Source: Bradyrhizobium sp. WBAH42 (lineage in GTDB: Bacteria; Pseudomonadota; Alphaproteobacteria; Rhizobiales; Xanthobacteraceae). From it: a stretch of DNA of 64,000 nt. Where the stretch lies: assembly GCF_024585265.1 (NCBI RefSeq), contig NZ_CP036533.1, positions 2,551,001 through 2,615,000 of the forward strand. The letters are read 5' to 3'. Below are positions 9,675 through 18,282 of this stretch, in pieces. Each line of letters begins with the position of its first letter. Positions within the stretch are counted from its first letter, which is position 1. A program made the translations under genes and the position numbers. The notes under the pieces were generated by a model, which made no database searches, was not told where the DNA came from, and saw only the letters and a program-made list of their open reading frames with translations.

Positions 9675-11333
9675 ATGAGCAAGGCAAATGGCGCGAGCCT
9701 GATCGACCTTCAGATCATGTGGCACCGGCTGATCGCCGTGGTGGAGGAGCAGGCGCAGGTGCTTCTGCGCACCGCCTTCAGCCCGATCGTGCGCGAATGC
9801 GGCGACCTCTCGGCCGGCCTGTTCGACCTCAGGGGCCGGATGCTGGCGCAGGCGGTGACCGGCACGCCCGGCCACGTCAACTCGATGGCGGAATCGGTCA
9901 AGCACTTCATCGCTCACTTCCCGATCGAGACGATGAAGGAGGGCGACGCCTACATCACCAACGATCCCTGGATGGGGACCGGTCATCTCAACGATTTCGT
10001 CGTCACCACGCCCTGCTTCAAGGACGGCAAGGTCGTCGCGCTGTTCTCCTGCACCAGCCATCTCATGGACATCGGCGGCATCGGCTTCGGGCCAGACGCC
10101 ACCGACGTGTTCATGGAGGGGCTCTACATCCCCATGCTGAAGCTGATCGATCAGGGCGTCGTCAACGAGACGCTGATGGCGATGATCCGCACCAACACAC
10201 GCCTGCCGATCGATACCGAGGGCGACACTTATTCGCTCGCCGGCTGCAACGACGTCGGCTGCGAGCGCCTGGTCGAGATGATGACGGAGTTCGGCATCGA
10301 CACGCTCGACGAGCTCGGCGATTACATCTGCGAGCGCTCGCGCGAGGCCGTGCTGGCCGAGATCGCAAAGCTGCCGAAGGGCAGCTGGCGCAACACCATG
10401 GTGGTCGACGGCTATGATGCGCCAGTGACGCTGGCCGCGACGCTGACGATCTCGGAGACCGGCATCCACGTCGATTTCGACGGCACATCCGCCGCCTCGA
10501 AGTTCGGCATCAACGTGCCGCTGTCCTACACCACGGCTTACACCGTGTTCGGCCTCGGCTGCGTCGTGGCCTCGCAGATCCCGAACAATGCCGGCTCGCT
10601 CTCGCCGCTGACCGTGTCGGCGCCGGCTGGTGCCATCCTCAATGCCCCGAAGCCCGCGCCGGTCGCTTCGCGTCACGTCATCGGCCAGATGCTGCCTGAC
10701 GTCGTGTTCGGCTGCCTACGCCAGATCATTCCCGAGCGCGTGCCCGCGGAAGGCACCTCGTGCCTGTGGAATCTCAACGTCCGCGGCCAGACGCGAAGCG
10801 GCGCCGGCGGCAATTACGGGTTCTCGATGGCGGTCACCTCGAATGGCGGCACCGGCGCGCGCTTCGGCAAGGATGGATTGTCGGCCACCGCTTACCCGAG
10901 CGGCGTGCGCGGCACGCCGGTGGAGATCGCGGAAACACAGACGCCGCTGATCTTCTGGCGCAAGGAGCTGCGTCCGGATTCCGGCGGGGCAGGGCGCACC
11001 CGCGGTGGCCTCGGCCAGATCATCGAGGTCGGCAGCGGCGTCGATGCGCCGTTCGACATCCTCGCCGCGTTCGACCGCATCGACCATCCGCCGCGCGGGC
11101 GCGACGGCGGCCGGAACGGCGAGGCCGGCTATGTCGGCCTCAAGTCCGGCAAGAAACTGCGCGGCAAGGGCTTCCAGCAGGTGCCGCCGGACGATCGACT
11201 GGTTGTGATGACGCCCGGCGGCGCCGGCATCGGCGATCCCCGGGAGCGCGATCGCGCGGCCGTCAACGACGACATCGCGAGCGGTCTCGTGTCGTCGGAG
11301 AACGCCGTCAAGGTTTATGGGTACGCGCGTTGA
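9675..11333 (+). CDS. hyuB: Hydantoinase B/oxoprolinase family protein, HyuB subunit
   Basis: A 552-residue protein typical of the HyuB subunit: 'FSPIVRECGDLSAGLFD' near the N-terminus, 'GDAYITNDPWMGTGHLNDF' and 'FSCTSHLMDIGG' with conserved acidic and His residues, then 'LSYTTAYTVFGLG'. The ATG is two bases after the hyuA stop, so translation is probably coupled. With HyuA it should form the ATP-dependent amidohydrolase. No transporter gene follows, apart from a possible tail fragment at 11363. Confidence 0.88.
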   Translation: MSKANGASLIDLQIMWHRLIAVVEEQAQVLLRTAFSPIVRECGDLSAGLFDLRGRMLAQAVTGTPGHVNSMAESVKHFIAHFPIETMKEGDAYITNDPWMGTGHLNDFVVTTPCFKDGKVVALFSCTSHLMDIGGIGFGPDATDVFMEGLYIPMLKLIDQGVVNETLMAMIRTNTRLPIDTEGDTYSLAGCNDVGCERLVEMMTEFGIDTLDELGDYICERSREAVLAEIAKLPKGSWRNTMVVDGYDAPVTLAATLTISETGIHVDFDGTSAASKFGINVPLSYTTAYTVFGLGCVVASQIPNNAGSLSPLTVSAPAGAILNAPKPAPVASRHVIGQMLPDVVFGCLRQIIPERVPAEGTSCLWNLNVRGQTRSGAGGNYGFSMAVTSNGGTGARFGKDGLSATAYPSGVRGTPVEIAETQTPLIFWRKELRPDSGGAGRTRGGLGQIIEVGSGVDAPFDILAAFDRIDHPPRGRDGGRNGEAGYVGLKSGKKLRGKGFQQVPPDDRLVVMTPGGAGIGDPRERDRAAVNDDIASGLVSSENAVKVYGYAR

Positions 11334-11362
11334 TGCATCGACGCGCTTGGTAAACGGAGATC

Positions 11363-11437
11363 ATGATCGCCTTCGTGCTGCTGCTCACGCTATGGCCCGG
11401 CATCGTCACGATCCTGCCGAAGGTGCTCTACGGATAA
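11363..11437 (+). CDS. 24-codon hydrophobic ORF, possible TRAP permease tail remnant
   Basis: A tiny frame (MIAFVLLLTLWPGIVTILPK, then VLYG) preceded by a reasonable CGGAGAT site. It is hydrophobic and resembles the extreme C-terminus of TRAP-transporter DctM subunits, which end in a similar leucine/proline run and a final glycine. It may be a decayed remnant of a transporter once next to hyuAB, a real small membrane protein, or chance. No supporting context beyond position was found. Confidence 0.25.
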   Translation: MIAFVLLLTLWPGIVTILPKVLYG

Positions 11438-11764
11438 GGCGGCTCGTTCCGAGAAACTTGGCCGCTCAAAACCAAAAACGGTCAGCGCCGCTGCCGTTTC
11501 AAGTTGCCCTGCATCAAATCGCCTTCAGCGCGCATTCCGTGTTTGCACGTTCTTTGATCCGTCGTACACTGTAGCGGCAAGCAGAAGTACAATAGCAACC
11601 ACTCCGGTGAACGTGGCTCCTCGGCGCGATGCGCCGAGCGAGGGGACGTCTGTTGACGATTCGGTCCAATGGAGGACGATCGACGCTCACTGAACTGCAA
11701 ATAATCCCTCGCGGCGGCGTTCACGAGACGCAATCAACAAACACAAGAGCGGGAGGAAGTGCAA
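11438..11764. other. Intergenic region upstream of PQQ-dehydrogenase, with hairpin
   Basis: About 330 bases without a gene. It contains one perfect hairpin at 11620-11638 (CTCGGCGC, loop GAT, GCGCCGAG). The promoter of the dehydrogenase cluster should be here, but no clear -35/-10 pair was recognised. Confidence 0.5.
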
Positions 11765-13483
11765 ATGAGGAAACAGTGGCTCAGCTCGGTCTTGCCTGTC
11801 GTTGTCGTTGCGACGTTTGCAGCGACGGCGGCATTGGCTCAGTCCGTGGATACGGCCCGTATCGAGAGCGCCGGGCAGAACGATTGGCTCACCTATCACG
11901 GCTCGTACAAATCTCATCACTACAGCCCGCTTGCGCAGATCAATGCGAGCAATGTCGGCAATCTGGGCGTGGCGTGGATGCACATTCCCGGACGCTCGAC
12001 GCGCGGGCTGCAGTCGATGCCGCTCGTAGCCGACGGCGTGCTGTACTATTCGGGCTCTTACAGCCGCGTCTTCGCGCTGAACGGCGCGACCGGCGAAGTC
12101 ATCTGGTCGTTCTTTCCGGAGCTGGATGAAGCGCTGATCAGCCGGCAGACCCACTCGCCCTACAACCGCGGCGTCGCTCTCGGCGAAGGCAAGGTCTTCG
12201 TCGGCACGATGGATGGACGTGCCTTCGGGCTGGACGCCAAGACCGGAAAGGTTCTCTGGGAGACCAGGCTGCTCGACTCGCAGAAGCTCACGGTCGGCTT
12301 CACCGGCGCGCCGCTTTACGCCAAGGGCAGCGTGATCATCGGCGCGCAAGGCGGCGAATGGCCGGGCCGCGGCCCGATCTTCGCGCTCGATGCCGCGACG
12401 GGAAAGAAGAAGTGGGAGTTCCTGACGGTCGCAGGCACCGACGAGGCCATGAAGACTTGGGGCAACGAGTCCTGGCGCACCGGCGGTGGTGGCGGCTGGA
12501 TGCCGGGCACCTACGATTCCGAGACCAACACCATCCTGTGGGGCACTGCGAACCCGGCGCCGCTCTACGATTGGTCGGGCGCAGACTACAAGGCGCAGGG
12601 CGCGCGTCCCGGCGACAATCTCTACACCAGCTCGGTGATCGGGCTCGACATCGATAGCGGCAAGCTGAAATTCTACCATCAGGAACTGCCGCACGATGCC
12701 TGGGACTTCGACAGCTCCGTCGGCGAGTTCGTGATGCTCGAGCGTGACGGCCAGAAATACGTGGTCCATCCGAACAAGGGCGGCTTCGTCTTCGTCTACG
12801 ACCGCAATCTCGCCGTGAAGAACGTCTGGCGGCTGGTCGAGAACATCAACTTCGTGAAGGACATCGATCCCAAGACCGGCGCGCTGATCGGCCGTCGCGA
12901 CTTCCCGGTCGGGAAGGTCACCGAACCACCGCTGTGTCCGTTCATCGGCGGCGGCATCAGCTGGAACGCCGGCTCGTACAGCCCCAAGACCGGTCTCTAT
13001 TACAAGATCGGACAGGAATGGTGCATGACGCTGGATATCCAGAAGACGACCCCGGTCACAGCGCCGCAGGCCCAGCTCAACATCGGTGCCGATTTCAAGA
13101 TGGTGCCGCCTCCGGGCGGTGAGATCTACGGACACCTCGACGCGCGCGATCCCATCACGGGCGCGAAGAAATGGGAAGTTCGCTATCCCGAGCCTCCGCT
13201 CGGAAGCGTGCTGTCGACCGCGGGCAACCTCGTCTTCGTGCCTGATTCCCGCGGCGTGCTGCACGCCTATGATGCCGAAACCGGCGCTGAGCTGTGGAAG
13301 CACAACAACGGAACCGGCCATCAGGGCGGCATCGTCAGCTACTCCGTCGGCGGCAAGCAATATATCGCCGTGACGGCGGGCTTCGGCGGGATGCTGGCAG
13401 ACGAATATGCGCCGAACTTCGGCGGCGTCTACAAGAGCATGCCGCGTGACGACGGCGCCTTGGTCGTCTTCAGCCTGAAATAG
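11765..13483 (+). CDS. PQQ-dependent alcohol dehydrogenase, lanthanide-type signature
   Basis: A 572-residue exported quinoprotein with a signal peptide (1-26, ending ALAQ) and an eight-bladed propeller pattern ('GATGEVIWSF', 'DAKTGKVLWET', 'DAATGKKKWEF', 'DAETGAELWKH'). It oxidises an alcohol or aldehyde in the periplasm and passes electrons to a cytochrome c. 'PHDAWDFDS' has Asp314 as the likely catalytic Asp and Asp316 at the position that is Ala in calcium MxaF and Asp in lanthanide XoxF/ExaF enzymes. The adjacent Cys-Cys ring usual in this family is absent; only two separated cysteines occur in the mature part. ATG 11765 follows GGGAGGAAG. It heads a cluster with a cytochrome c and a XoxJ-like protein. 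Substrate unknown. Confidence 0.85.
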   Translation: MRKQWLSSVLPVVVVATFAATAALAQSVDTARIESAGQNDWLTYHGSYKSHHYSPLAQINASNVGNLGVAWMHIPGRSTRGLQSMPLVADGVLYYSGSYSRVFALNGATGEVIWSFFPELDEALISRQTHSPYNRGVALGEGKVFVGTMDGRAFGLDAKTGKVLWETRLLDSQKLTVGFTGAPLYAKGSVIIGAQGGEWPGRGPIFALDAATGKKKWEFLTVAGTDEAMKTWGNESWRTGGGGGWMPGTYDSETNTILWGTANPAPLYDWSGADYKAQGARPGDNLYTSSVIGLDIDSGKLKFYHQELPHDAWDFDSSVGEFVMLERDGQKYVVHPNKGGFVFVYDRNLAVKNVWRLVENINFVKDIDPKTGALIGRRDFPVGKVTEPPLCPFIGGGISWNAGSYSPKTGLYYKIGQEWCMTLDIQKTTPVTAPQAQLNIGADFKMVPPPGGEIYGHLDARDPITGAKKWEVRYPEPPLGSVLSTAGNLVFVPDSRGVLHAYDAETGAELWKHNNGTGHQGGIVSYSVGGKQYIAVTAGFGGMLADEYAPNFGGVYKSMPRDDGALVVFSLK

Positions 13484-13505
13484 TCTGCCGCAGATGTTCG
13501 GTCAT

Positions 13506-13527
13506 GGAGCGGGCGCAAGCCCGCTCC
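13506..13527 (+). terminator. Intercistronic hairpin after the PQQ-dehydrogenase gene
   Basis: A perfect 9-bp stem (GGAGCGGGC / GCCCGCTCC) with a GCAA loop, 23 bases after the stop and before the cytochrome gene. There is no T tract, so it may protect or attenuate the mRNA rather than fully terminate it. Confidence 0.5.
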
Positions 13528-13574
13528 TCGATCGACGTCGCGGCCGTGCGTGGATCAGGAATGGAGCGTAGCTG

Positions 13575-13913
13575 TTGAGACTGCCTTGCAAAACGATTCC
13601 GGCGGGGCTGGGCGCCTCGTTGCTGTGGGCTGCGCTGGCCCAGGCACAATCCGCCACGCCCGCGCCGGAGAACGCGGCGTTCGAGGTCGAGCAGGTGTTC
13701 GCGGGGACGTGCGGCTTTTGTCACTCTGACGGTGGCCGTGCCGCCGGCAAAGGGCCGCAACTGATGAATTCGCCGCGCGACGACGACTTCATTCGCAATC
13801 GCATCAAGCAGGGCAAGCAGGGGGCGATGCCGGCCTTCGACGGCGCCTTCACCGACGCCCAGATCGACCAGATGGTCAAATACATCCGCGCCCTGAAACC
13901 GCGCGAGGGTTGA
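13575..13913 (+). CDS. Periplasmic mono-haem cytochrome c
   Basis: A 112-residue small class I cytochrome. An N-terminal signal-like segment (1-25, 'ASLLWAALAQAQ') is followed by a single haem motif CGFCH at 46-50 and a candidate axial Met85 in 'GAMPAF'. The start is taken as TTG 13575, the only start in frame that gives the signal peptide; a weak GGAG lies just upstream. Its place between the PQQ-dehydrogenase and a XoxJ-like gene makes it the probable electron acceptor (XoxG-like role). The similarity to XoxG is by context rather than clear sequence identity. Confidence 0.8.
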   Translation: MRLPCKTIPAGLGASLLWAALAQAQSATPAPENAAFEVEQVFAGTCGFCHSDGGRAAGKGPQLMNSPRDDDFIRNRIKQGKQGAMPAFDGAFTDAQIDQMVKYIRALKPREG

Positions 13914-13930
13914 ACCGCAGAGAGCGCGGC

Positions 13931-14695
13931 ATGAAGGCATTTGTCCCTGTTATCGTCGCCGCCATCGTGCTGTCGGGGCCGGCGTCGGCGCGAACCCTGG
14001 AGGCGATCCGCTCCAGCGGCGTGATCGGGCTCTGCGCACATCCCAATTCGCTTCCCTTCGCGCACAAGACCGGCGATCCGCCCGGCTTCCAGATCGAGCT
14101 CGGCCGGGTTCTGGCACGCGAGCTCGGTGTCTCCCTGAGGCTCGACTGGATCATCACGCAGTACCAGATGCGCAGCGCCGGCTGCGACATTCTTCTGGAC
14201 GTCATCGCCGATCGCGAAGCGCAAGGCGAAACCCGCCTGAGAATCTCCAAACCATATTATCGCACGGGCGTCGCGCTTGCCGTGCCTTCATCCAGCACGC
14301 TCACGTCCTTCGCGAGCCTCAACGGGTCGACCAAGGTGGGCGTGCAGGTTGGATCGATCGCAGCCATGATCATCGGTCAGCGGCGCGTGCCGATATCGAC
14401 CTTCGGCTTCGAGAGCGACAGCCTGGAGGCCGTATCGAACCGCGAGATCGATGCCGCCGCGGTCACGCCCACTGCGGCGAGCTATTTCAATCTGACCCAT
14501 CCGGACAATCCGCTCCGGATCCTGGATCGCGATGAGAGCACGGCCGATCTGAACTGGAACGTCGGCGTCGGCATGGTCCGCCCGGACGATGCATTGCGCG
14601 ATGCCGTCGACGCAGCGATGGAACGGCTGCGCAGCGACGGCACGATCGACCGGATCTATCGCCGCTACGGCATCACGCTGCAGGCGCCGAGATAG
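13931..14695 (+). CDS. XoxJ/MxaJ-like periplasmic substrate-binding protein
   Basis: A 254-residue exported protein with a signal peptide (1-21, ending ASA) and the fold pattern of family 3 solute-binding proteins ('PPGFQIELGRVLARELG', 'GVQVGSIAAMI', 'DRIYRRYGI'). The opening 'RSSGVIGLCAHPNSLPFA' is typical of MxaJ/XoxJ proteins encoded with methanol-type PQQ-dehydrogenases. ATG 13931 is preferred because it begins at the signal peptide; TTG 13910 overlaps the cytochrome stop and would add seven residues. It closes the three-gene cluster, and no ABC transporter genes accompany it. It may help mature the dehydrogenase; this is inferred from the family. Confidence 0.75.
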   Translation: MKAFVPVIVAAIVLSGPASARTLEAIRSSGVIGLCAHPNSLPFAHKTGDPPGFQIELGRVLARELGVSLRLDWIITQYQMRSAGCDILLDVIADREAQGETRLRISKPYYRTGVALAVPSSSTLTSFASLNGSTKVGVQVGSIAAMIIGQRRVPISTFGFESDSLEAVSNREIDAAAVTPTAASYFNLTHPDNPLRILDRDESTADLNWNVGVGMVRPDDALRDAVDAAMERLRSDGTIDRIYRRYGITLQAPR

Positions 14696-14766
14696 CGCGC
14701 TGCACGACGAAGCGACGCTGTCCCGACTGAGCCGGGATAGCATCGCTGCCGCGCGAATACGGAGCC

Positions 14767-15411
14767 TCAGGCCGCCGCCTTCTTCCGCGCGAGCTCGGCC
14801 TTGTACAGCTCGAACTCCTCGGCGACCGCCCTCGCGAATGACGGCCGCTGACGCAGGCGCTCGTAATACGCCTTCGCGTTCGGCCATTTCGCAAGCTCGA
14901 TCGGCGGCGTCGCCATGGTCCAGTTGATGACCGTGGCGAGATAGGCATCGGCCACGCTGAAATGGTCGAGCAGGAACTCGCGTCCCTCGAGGTATTTGTC
15001 GAGATAGTCGAGCCGCGACAGGTTCTTCTCCAGCGCATACGCCTTGGCTTCCTGCGGCGCCTTGCGGTCGAGCAGGGGAATGAAGAGACCCTTGTGCAGC
15101 TCGGTGCCGATGAAGCAGAGCCACTGATGCAACCTTGTGCGCTCGATGCCAACTGTGGCGCCGAGACCGGATTGCGGAAAACGGTCCGCGACATATTGCA
15201 GGATGGCGGCGTTCTCGGTCAGCACCACGCCCTCGTCGGTGCGCAGCGTCGGCACGAGGCCGATCGGATTCACGGTGCGGAAGTCGTAGCCGTCGTTCAG
15301 CACCTTCTTGGTCGGCGGATCGACTTCGAGATAATTCGCCTCTGCGCCGGCTTCATACAATGCGACGCGCGTCGCCATCGAGCAGGCAAGCGGCGAGAAA
15401 TAGAGATCCAT
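14767..15411 (-). CDS. Glutathione S-transferase family protein
   Basis: A 214-residue protein with a thioredoxin-like N-terminal domain ('MDLYFSPLACSMATRVALYEAG', 'NPIGLVPTLRTDEG', then 'TENAAILQYVADRFP', which includes the cis-Pro and the Glu-Asn-Ala glutathione site) and an all-alpha C-terminal domain. The ATG at 15411 has a strong AGGAGG site. It is divergent from a TetR gene, with a perfect 14-bp inverted repeat in the shared promoter region, so it is probably controlled by that regulator. The substrate is unknown; a detoxifying transferase is most likely. Confidence 0.85.
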   Translation of the reverse strand: MDLYFSPLACSMATRVALYEAGAEANYLEVDPPTKKVLNDGYDFRTVNPIGLVPTLRTDEGVVLTENAAILQYVADRFPQSGLGATVGIERTRLHQWLCFIGTELHKGLFIPLLDRKAPQEAKAYALEKNLSRLDYLDKYLEGREFLLDHFSVADAYLATVINWTMATPPIELAKWPNAKAYYERLRQRPSFARAVAEEFELYKAELARKKAAA

Positions 15412-15465
15412 CTGGTAGCCTCCTTGGGCAATTCCTCTTTGGGTGTCGCTCAACCTGGCCAGATT

Positions 15466-15532
15466 GATTTTTGTACCATCTTGCATAATATGGATGCGGT
15501 CAAGGATTATTTTGCGAAATGGTACAAAAATC
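15466..15532. promoter_or_regulatory. Inverted-repeat operator in GST/TetR divergent promoter
   Basis: Perfect inverted repeat: GATTTTTGTACCAT at 15466-15479 and ATGGTACAAAAATC at 15519-15532, 39 bases apart. The right arm contains the TetR start codon. Between the arms TTGCAT (15481-15486) and GATTAT (15505-15510) form a possible -35/-10 pair with an 18-base spacer. Likely a TetR-type binding region for autoregulation and GST control. Confidence 0.6.
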
Positions 15533-16205
15533 GAAGCCGCCAGCTGCTGCCAATCAGCCCGAATCCCGCGGTCAACCCGAGCGCCGCGGCCAGCCTAAGC
15601 GCCGCGGGCGCCCGCGCGCCTACGAGCCCGATGTCGCGCTCGGCAAGGCGCTCGATCTGTTCCGCAAGCAGGGTCTCGCGGCCACCTCGCTGGACGATCT
15701 CAGCGCAGCCACCGGCATGAACCGGCCGAGCCTCTACGGCGCCTTCGGCGACAAGCGCGAGCTCTACATCAAGAGCTACCAGCGCTATCGCGACGAGGCG
15801 GGCGCGGCGATGGTCGCGATCTTCCGCGAGGAGATGCCGCTGCGGCAGCGGCTGGAGCGCATCTACGCTTCCGCGCTGGACATCTATCTGTCCGGCGACA
15901 CCGGACCGCGCGGTTGCTTCACGGTGGTGACCGCGGCCTCCGAGGCGGTCGGCGATCCCGAGATCCGCGCCATGGTGCTGGACGGCCTCACCGGGCTCGA
16001 CAAGGCGTTTGCCAGTTGCTTCCGCCGCGCCAAGGAGAAAGGCGAGCTGCCGGAGAGTGCCGATCCGTTCGCGCTGGCGCAGATCGCATCGGCCACCGTC
16101 CACACCATTGCCATCCGCTCGCGCGCCCGCGTGCCGCGCAAGGAGCTGGAGGCGATCGTGAAGGGCGCAATCGACGTGATGGTGGGAGCTGGGACCAGGG
16201 CCTGA
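15519..16205 (+). CDS. TetR/AcrR family transcriptional regulator
   Basis: A 228-residue protein. A basic, proline-rich tail (1-33) precedes a TetR helix-turn-helix ('GKALDLFRKQGLAATSLDDLSAATGMNRPSLYGAFGDKRELY'). The C-terminal ligand domain has the 'GPRGCFTVVTAASEA' segment common in one TetR C-terminal family. ATG 15519 starts inside the right arm of the operator-like inverted repeat. It is divergent from the GST gene, which it probably represses until an electrophile or similar ligand is present. Confidence 0.87.
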   Translation: MVQKSKPPAAANQPESRGQPERRGQPKRRGRPRAYEPDVALGKALDLFRKQGLAATSLDDLSAATGMNRPSLYGAFGDKRELYIKSYQRYRDEAGAAMVAIFREEMPLRQRLERIYASALDIYLSGDTGPRGCFTVVTAASEAVGDPEIRAMVLDGLTGLDKAFASCFRRAKEKGELPESADPFALAQIASATVHTIAIRSRARVPRKELEAIVKGAIDVMVGAGTRA

Positions 16206-16206
16206 G

Positions 16207-18174
16207 CTACGCCGCGCGAATCTGCGCGAGGAAACGATCCACCTCTTCGCGCAGCCGCTGCGATTGCTTGGCAAGCTCGACCGCCGAGCCCAGCACCTCT
16301 TCGGCGGCGGTACCCGTCGCTGCGATGCCGTCGGTGACGCCCGCAATGTTTTGCGAGACTTCGCCGGTGCGGGCCGCGGCCTGCTGGACGTTTTGCGCAA
16401 TCTCCTGCGTTGCCGTGCCCTGCTGGCCGACGGCGGCGGCGATCGCGGCCGAGATCTCGTCGACCTGCTGGATGGTTGCGCATATCGACTGGATGCCGTC
16501 AACCGCGCCTGACGTCTCGCCCTGCACGGCGGTGACCTGTGCGCCGATCTCCTCGGTCGCCTTCGCGGTCTGGGTTGCCAGCGCCTTCACCTCGGACGCC
16601 ACCACGGCGAAGCCGCGGCCGGCTTCGCCCGCGCGCGCCGCTTCGATCGTCGCGTTCAGCGCCAGCAGGTTGGTCTGACCGGCGATGCCGTTGATGAAGG
16701 AGACGACGTCGCCGATCTTCTGCGCGGCGTCGGCGAGGCTCTGCACACGCGCGTTCGATCGCTGACCGTCGCTGGCCGCCTTGCCGACCACCTCGGTCGC
16801 ATGGGCGAGGCGGCGGCTGATCTCGGTCATGGACGAGGATAGCTCTTCGGCGGCTGCCGCAACCGTCTGCACGTTCTCGGAGGCCAGCGCCGAGGCCGAC
16901 GACACCATCCGGGTCTGCTGCCGCGACTGTTCGACGATGGCCGACATCGATCGCGCCGTATGCTCCATCTCGACCGCGGCCGAGGACACCGTGGTGACGA
17001 CGTCGCGGATGCTGGCTTCGAAATTGTCGGCGAGCGCCGCGAAAGTCCGCCGCTTCTCCGCCTCGGACTGGGCCTTGGCCTCGAATTGCTCGGCCTGAAG
17101 CTTGCCGAAGCTCACGGCATTGTCGCGGAACACCCCGACCGCCTTCACCATCGCGCCGACTTCGTCATTCGCCGTGCTGACGGGAACTTCGACGTCGAGC
17201 CGGCCGTCGGCGAGCTCGCGCATCACTGATGTGATCGACAGGATCGGACGCGAAATGCTGCGAGCGATCAGATAGCCGACGATCGCGGCCAGCACGAGCC
17301 CGAGCGCGGCGATCCCGAGCGAAAGCCACCACGCGCGATCGGCGGAAGCGACATAGTCGGCATTGTCCATCACCAGCTCGACGGCGCCGAGCGGCTTGCC
17401 GGAAAAGTCCTTGACCGGTCCCAGCAGGGCGGCGACCGGCGTGCTGTCGAGCTTGCCCTGCCGCACCGTGAAGTCGCCGCCGGTGGCCCGGCCGTAATCG
17501 GTCGCATCGAAGAAGCTCTTGCCCTTCAGCGTGCCGCCAAAGAGCTTGAAGCCCGAACCATCGGCGAGATGGAAGGCGATGTCGACATGGCGGTTGGCTT
17601 TGAAGTCGTCGAGGAAGGACTGGCCGAAGCTCAGGCCGAATTCGACGCTGCCGAGATGCTTGCCGGTTTGCGCGATCGGCACCACGCCGCGGATGCCGAG
17701 ACCGGCGACGCCGCCCTCGAGACCGACCACGACCTTGCGGTCCTGGTTGGAGGCGACGACCGTCTTGCGAAAGCCGGAGAGGTCGTCGCCGAACTTGGCG
17801 GGTTGGTGCACGCGCAGGAACGAGGTTGCCGGCGCCACATGAAACTGGAACTGCTCGACGCCGTACTCCGATTTGGTCGCGGTGAACACCGGGCCGAACA
17901 GGGTGACGAGCGCGTTGCGGTCCTGTTTCGCCATTGCATCCTGCGTCGCCGGCATCGCGGCAACTACGGTGCTCATGGCGGCGGCGCGGCGGGATTCCTC
18001 GGCGATGCGCGACAACAGGGCATCATAATGGCTGCGCAGCTCGCGCTGGTCGGCGCGGTCGATGATCCCGCCGATGATCCACATCGCGCCGAGCACGGCA
18101 AACAGGGTGGTCGCTGCGGCCGTCACCGCCAGCGCAACCGTGATCCGCATCCTGAGACCGAGACTCGCCCGCAT
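16207..18174 (-). CDS. Methyl-accepting chemotaxis protein with periplasmic Cache-like domain
   Basis: A 655-residue chemoreceptor. The first transmembrane segment (about 10-35) is followed by a periplasmic sensor region of about 230 residues resembling a Cache domain ('[20 protein letters not shown]', '[10 protein letters not shown]'). A second transmembrane segment, a HAMP domain ('[28 protein letters not shown]') and a long signalling coiled coil follow, with the kinase-contact tip '[19 protein letters not shown]' intact. It would sense a small ligand and control CheA. ATG 18174 is used; a TTG at 18216 would add 14 residues. No other chemotaxis genes are nearby. Confidence 0.87.
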   Translation of the reverse strand: MRASLGLRMRITVALAVTAAATTLFAVLGAMWIIGGIIDRADQRELRSHYDALLSRIAEESRRAAAMSTVVAAMPATQDAMAKQDRNALVTLFGPVFTATKSEYGVEQFQFHVAPATSFLRVHQPAKFGDDLSGFRKTVVASNQDRKVVVGLEGGVAGLGIRGVVPIAQTGKHLGSVEFGLSFGQSFLDDFKANRHVDIAFHLADGSGFKLFGGTLKGKSFFDATDYGRATGGDFTVRQGKLDSTPVAALLGPVKDFSGKPLGAVELVMDNADYVASADRAWWLSLGIAALGLVLAAIVGYLIARSISRPILSITSVMRELADGRLDVEVPVSTANDEVGAMVKAVGVFRDNAVSFGKLQAEQFEAKAQSEAEKRRTFAALADNFEASIRDVVTTVSSAAVEMEHTARSMSAIVEQSRQQTRMVSSASALASENVQTVAAAAEELSSSMTEISRRLAHATEVVGKAASDGQRSNARVQSLADAAQKIGDVVSFINGIAGQTNLLALNATIEAARAGEAGRGFAVVASEVKALATQTAKATEEIGAQVTAVQGETSGAVDGIQSICATIQQVDEISAAIAAAVGQQGTATQEIAQNVQQAAARTGEVSQNIAGVTDGIAATGTAAEEVLGSAVELAKQSQRLREEVDRFLAQIRAA

Positions 18175-18282
18175 GTCCGACTCGTTGTTTGAGCGTTGAT
18201 TAACAACGCCTATCAACTTCTCGCTAAGAGAGCGTGAATGGGATACCGGCGGAGCGCGCGGTCGTGCGCCTCTCAGGCGGTC

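Noticed and set aside
8509..10676. Long minus-strand frames opposite hyuA and hyuB
   Set aside because: Their composition (Arg/His/Asp/Gly-rich, no hydrophobic core) is typical of antisense of high-GC genes, and the plus-strand proteins are clearly conserved.
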